Shown in pieces: positions 61,251 to 64,000 of a stretch of DNA of 64,000 nucleotides. The position numbers and the translations under genes are program-made. The stretch covers positions 124,001-188,000 of the forward strand of contig NZ_JBHTDN010000006.1 of the NCBI RefSeq assembly GCF_042666505.1. Reading direction: 5' to 3'. Each line of letters opens with the position of its first letter. Position 1 is the stretch's first letter. Below the pieces are notes generated by a model. The model was not told the DNA's origin. It did no database searches and saw only the letters and a program-made list of their open reading frames with translations. The DNA is from Parapedobacter sp042666505 (GTDB lineage Bacteria > Bacteroidota > Bacteroidia > Sphingobacteriales > Sphingobacteriaceae).

Positions 61251-62591
61251 TCAATCCATTACATTCCTTGATTCCATCTCCGAAACTTCGTATGGGATAT
61301 GGCGGGTGTTGAGTACAGGCTTCGCCTGGAATTTCGTGGCGACCACTAACAGCCCGGCGAAAATCACCCCAATTCCGATATATTGAAAGGCGTCAGCATA
61401 TGTCAAGTGCTCAGACTTGAACAGGAACCCAACCAGCATCGCACCGATGTTCCCACCGGCACCAACCACGCCGCTTACCACGCCGATGTTGTCTTTGCTG
61501 ATAAAAGGCACGATTCCGTATGTACAGCCGTTGGCCATTTTCAGGAACAGTGCAAAAATCAATAGGAAAACCACCGCAACCAACAACGAGCCGGACGCCG
61601 CGAACAGCGCAATACCGACACCTTCCAACACCAAAAGCAATCCCAATAATATCCCTTTTCCTTTAAGGCCGAAACGCCTCCCGACCTGGTCACTGACGAT
61701 CCCACCCAAGGCCCGCGCAAAAAGATTCATGCCTCCGAATATACTGGCCATGGCGCCAGCCATTAGGATACCCGTACCAAATCGATCGATAAAAAACGTG
61801 GCGGCCACGTTGTCCACCGTAATCTCAATACCAAAACACGCCGCATACGCCAGCATCAGCACCCATACCCGGTAATCACGCAACGCCACCATCAACGACC
61901 CTTTTCCTTTTTTCTGCTGCCCCGCGGCGTCCGTCTTTTCCAAATCCTTGAAATTTCCGGCAGGCGTATCCAGGGTGTATCGGTAGTAAATAAAAGCCAT
62001 CAGCAACAGGATGACACCGGGCACCACCATCGCCAGCCGCCATGAATCCGCTTCGCTCACCAACCCCATCGCCGCAAAACCAGCAGCAATCAACGGCATC
62101 GCCAGGTTCGTAACCCCCCCACCCAGATTTCCCCATCCGCCGGTCACCGCATTGGCCGTACCGACAATATTTGGCGCAAACATCATCGACGTATGGAACT
62201 GGGTAATGACAAACGAGGCGCCTACGATCCCAATAACGAACCGGAATAGCAAAAACGATACGTAACTCGTGCTTAACCCGATCAGCATCACGGGGATAGC
62301 ACCCACCACCAGTAAAATCGTGTACGTCAATCGCGGCCCCAATGTGTCGCACAGCTTACCGATCAGCATGCGCGCGATGATCGTGGCCGAAACGGAAGCA
62401 ATGATGATGTTGCCCACTTCGCTTTTGGTCAAGCCCAGTTCGTCACGGATCATGGGCATTAGCGGAGCTGCGCCGAACCACCCGAAAAAACAGAAAAAGA
62501 ACGTAATCCACGTAATGTGGAAAGTCCGCATCTGGATGCCTTTGAACGAAAAGATGTTGAGCTTGGTGAGTGGTTGCTGGTTTTGAATCAT
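61251..62591 (-). CDS. Nitrate/nitrite transporter of the NNP (NarK/NasA) family
   Basis: A 446-residue major-facilitator protein with 12 predicted helices. Nitrate-porter signatures are FCFFGWFGAAPLMPMIRDEL in helix 1, IIARMLIGKLCDTLGPR with the substrate-binding Arg of helix 2, and the two Gly-rich signatures GGWGNLGGGVTNLAMPL and GVVGAGGNIGAMLVGFLF. It would bring nitrate into the cell for the fused reductase encoded 15 bases downstream. Direction (uptake or nitrite antiport) cannot be read from the sequence. Confidence 0.92.
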   Translation of the reverse strand: MIQNQQPLTKLNIFSFKGIQMRTFHITWITFFFCFFGWFGAAPLMPMIRDELGLTKSEVGNIIIASVSATIIARMLIGKLCDTLGPRLTYTILLVVGAIPVMLIGLSTSYVSFLLFRFVIGIVGASFVITQFHTSMMFAPNIVGTANAVTGGWGNLGGGVTNLAMPLIAAGFAAMGLVSEADSWRLAMVVPGVILLLMAFIYYRYTLDTPAGNFKDLEKTDAAGQQKKGKGSLMVALRDYRVWVLMLAYAACFGIEITVDNVAATFFIDRFGTGILMAGAMASIFGGMNLFARALGGIVSDQVGRRFGLKGKGILLGLLLVLEGVGIALFAASGSLLVAVVFLLIFALFLKMANGCTYGIVPFISKDNIGVVSGVVGAGGNIGAMLVGFLFKSEHLTYADAFQYIGIGVIFAGLLVVATKFQAKPVLNTRHIPYEVSEMESRNVMD

Positions 62592-62603
62592 GACTACTTT
62601 AGC

Positions 62604-63800
62604 TTAAAAACTTGACAAAGAAAGAATTGAAATCACCTCATTTGCGTTGATATCTCGTTTGTTCTGCGGATGCCAGCCGATGCCATGGCATCCTAGCGCA
62701 GCCGTGATGTCTCCTGAGCCATGGTGGGATCGCCACGTATATCCATCGGTTTGCGATTCCCGGAAAACGGGAAAAAATTCATCCACAGGCGTTTTTTTTG
62801 ACTTATCGTTCAATAACTTCGCCTTTTTGAACCGCGCGTGCCCGAATCCAAAACAACACCACAGATACTCTTCAACGAAAAGCTTAAAGGTCACGAGGCA
62901 AGACAGCGGATTTCCTGGCAAGGCAAACACGACATTGCCACTTGGTGCGGTTCCAACCAGCACCGGTTTGCCCGGTTTAATCAACACCTTGTGAAATAAC
63001 ACATCCACACCGAGCTCCTCCAATACTTCGGGTACATAATCGGTATCCCCTGCCGATACGCCGCCATTTATGATGACGATGTCATGCTCCAGTGCTTCCC
63101 CAAGCGTCTCTAACAACGCGCCACGCTTATCCCGAACATGTTGTACAAGCACTACCGGTAACTGCCACTGCGCACACAAAGCGCGCAGGAGATATTGGTT
63201 GCTGTTCCGTATCTGAAAACAATCGGGTTGTTGGTCGATAGCTACTACCTCGTTGCCGGTTGTGACAATCGCAACGGATGGATGCGCATAAACGGGAACA
63301 TCCCTGACCCCGAGTGCAGCCAGTGTACCGATGGTGGGGGCATCGCACCGACAGGGCGCGGAAAGCGCCTGGTTACCCTTGGCCAGGTCCTCTCCCAACT
63401 GCGCAATGTGCTGCCTATACAAAACCTGTTTGCTTTCTACATGAACGCGTTGACCAGTTAGATAGCTTACGTCTTCATTACGGATCACCGAATCGGCTGT
63501 CGGTGGGCAGGCTGCGCCCGTCATGATCCGATAACATTCGCCTTCAGTCAGTGCAAATACAGCATCCACCCCCGCAAAAACGGTTTCCCGGACATGAAAT
63601 TCACGAATACCCTGCTGCCAATCCGCTATTCGAATGGCTATTCCATCCATTGCCGAACGGTTGAAGGGCGGGTAATCACGGTCCGCCAAAATGGGATTAG
63701 CCAATATGCGATTGGTCGCCGAATCGAGCGGAACAGTTGTTACCGGGAATGGTTTAGCAAGGCCACGGATCTTTGCTACGGCCTCAAGGTATTTCAACAT
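62604..63800 (-). CDS. moeA: Molybdopterin molybdenumtransferase
   Basis: A 398-residue MoeA protein that inserts molybdenum into adenylylated molybdopterin. Motifs include DRDYPPFNRSAMDGIAIR, MTGAACPPTADSVIRNEDV, INGGVSAGDTDYVPEVLEEL and FALPGNPLSCLVTFKLFVEE. It starts one base after the stop of the MoaB-like gene and ends 12 bases before the nitrate transporter. Confidence 0.95.
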   Translation of the reverse strand: MLKYLEAVAKIRGLAKPFPVTTVPLDSATNRILANPILADRDYPPFNRSAMDGIAIRIADWQQGIREFHVRETVFAGVDAVFALTEGECYRIMTGAACPPTADSVIRNEDVSYLTGQRVHVESKQVLYRQHIAQLGEDLAKGNQALSAPCRCDAPTIGTLAALGVRDVPVYAHPSVAIVTTGNEVVAIDQQPDCFQIRNSNQYLLRALCAQWQLPVVLVQHVRDKRGALLETLGEALEHDIVIINGGVSAGDTDYVPEVLEELGVDVLFHKVLIKPGKPVLVGTAPSGNVVFALPGNPLSCLVTFKLFVEEYLWCCFGFGHARFKKAKLLNDKSKKTPVDEFFPVFRESQTDGYTWRSHHGSGDITAALGCHGIGWHPQNKRDINANEVISILSLSSF

Positions 63801-63801
63801 G

Positions 63802-64000
63802 TTAATGCCCCCCTCCCATCATCATCTTTCGCACGTGAAACAAAGCCGGCAAAACGGCGTCCAGGCATTCTTTCACCCCATTGCTGCTGCCCGGAAGGGT
63901 TACAATGAATGAGGCACCGATGGTGCCGGCAACAGAACGGCTCATCATCGCTAACGGTGTGCGTTGCTGACCGTGGCTCCGCATCGCCTCTGCGATACCA
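63802..64000 (-). CDS. MoaB/MogA-type molybdopterin adenylyltransferase, C-terminal fragment
   Basis: The last 65 codons of a frame that continues beyond the right edge. The text IAEAMRSHGQQRTPLAMMSR and SFIVTLPGSSNGVKECLDAV, LPALFHV is the C-terminal part of MoaB/MogA, which adenylylates molybdopterin before molybdenum insertion. It may be the C-terminal half of a MoaC-MoaB fusion, which would also account for the missing moaC; this cannot be decided here. It is the first visible gene of the operon. Confidence 0.85.
   Translation of the reverse strand, partial: GIAEAMRSHGQQRTPLAMMSRSVAGTIGASFIVTLPGSSNGVKECLDAVLPALFHVRKMMMGGGH

Noticed and set aside
1..64000. CRISPR array, insertion sequence, prophage, rRNA or tRNA gene
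   Set aside because: I saw no regularly spaced direct repeats, no transposase or phage structural gene and no RNA gene signature on either strand.

Overview
The window looks like chromosomal DNA of a Bacteroidota bacterium, most probably from the Sphingobacteriaceae (Pedobacter/Parapedobacter-like). The grounds are: many promoters of the Bacteroidota type (TTG or TTTG, 19-21 bases, then TAnnTTTG); an outer-membrane receptor with a carboxypeptidase-like N-terminal domain; an ATP synthase operon without atpD/atpC; a 938-residue CarB without the C-terminal allosteric domain; and several Bacteroidota-typical families (DUF3127, DUF2752/TM2 pair, HemJ next to HemE, fatty-acid oxidation genes led by a MarR regulator). 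The genus is inferred. No rRNA, tRNA, CRISPR array, insertion sequence or prophage was seen, and no stretch above 300 bases lacks a gene.

Layout. 1-3850 (minus strand) is the end of a surface-polysaccharide locus: Wzx-type flippase, WbsX-like protein, WecB and the start of another glycosyltransferase. 4085-5509 is a semialdehyde dehydrogenase. 5506-9175 is a tightly overlapping operon joining a two-component system and a TPR protein to hemE and hemJ. 9291-16016 holds a HAD phosphatase, a TonB-dependent-receptor-like protein, ClpS, FabH and a CapD-like dehydratase. 16259-22587 is dapF, an AtpI-like gene and atpBEFHAG. 22839-35982 is mostly housekeeping: DegP/HtrA, bacilliredoxin, AhcY, NR-kinase-like protein, CarB, FumC, a THUMP methyltransferase and an HD hydrolase. 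36120-39414 holds a glycerophosphodiesterase, an EEP hydrolase, a DUF4197 protein and a universal stress protein.

39448-42553 is the accessory-looking part. It has a protein with two HEPN domains, each preceded by a nucleotidyltransferase-like segment that has lost its catalytic motif; an unrecognised acidic-tailed partner; and a divergent phage-repressor-like HTH gene. A palindrome upstream of the HTH gene lies over the -33 element of the HEPN operon promoter. This is the best candidate in the window for an undescribed defence or toxin-antitoxin-like module, but the function is inferred from architecture only.

42633-46218 holds PepT, a nitroreductase, a DUF983 protein and an ECF sigma/anti-sigma pair. 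46381-52316 is a MarR-led beta-oxidation operon with a palindrome at its promoter. 52493-53185 is a Crp/Fnr regulator with an FNR-like set of cysteines. 53216-64000 (minus strand, running off the right edge) is an assimilatory nitrate operon with its cofactor genes: moaB (partial), moeA, nitrate transporter, a fused nitrate reductase/FAD/[2Fe-2S] protein, a rubredoxin-tailed NIR/SIR-like protein, a TauE-type exporter, moaA, moaD, moaE and mobA. Together these would import nitrate, build the molybdenum cofactor and feed electrons to the reductase.
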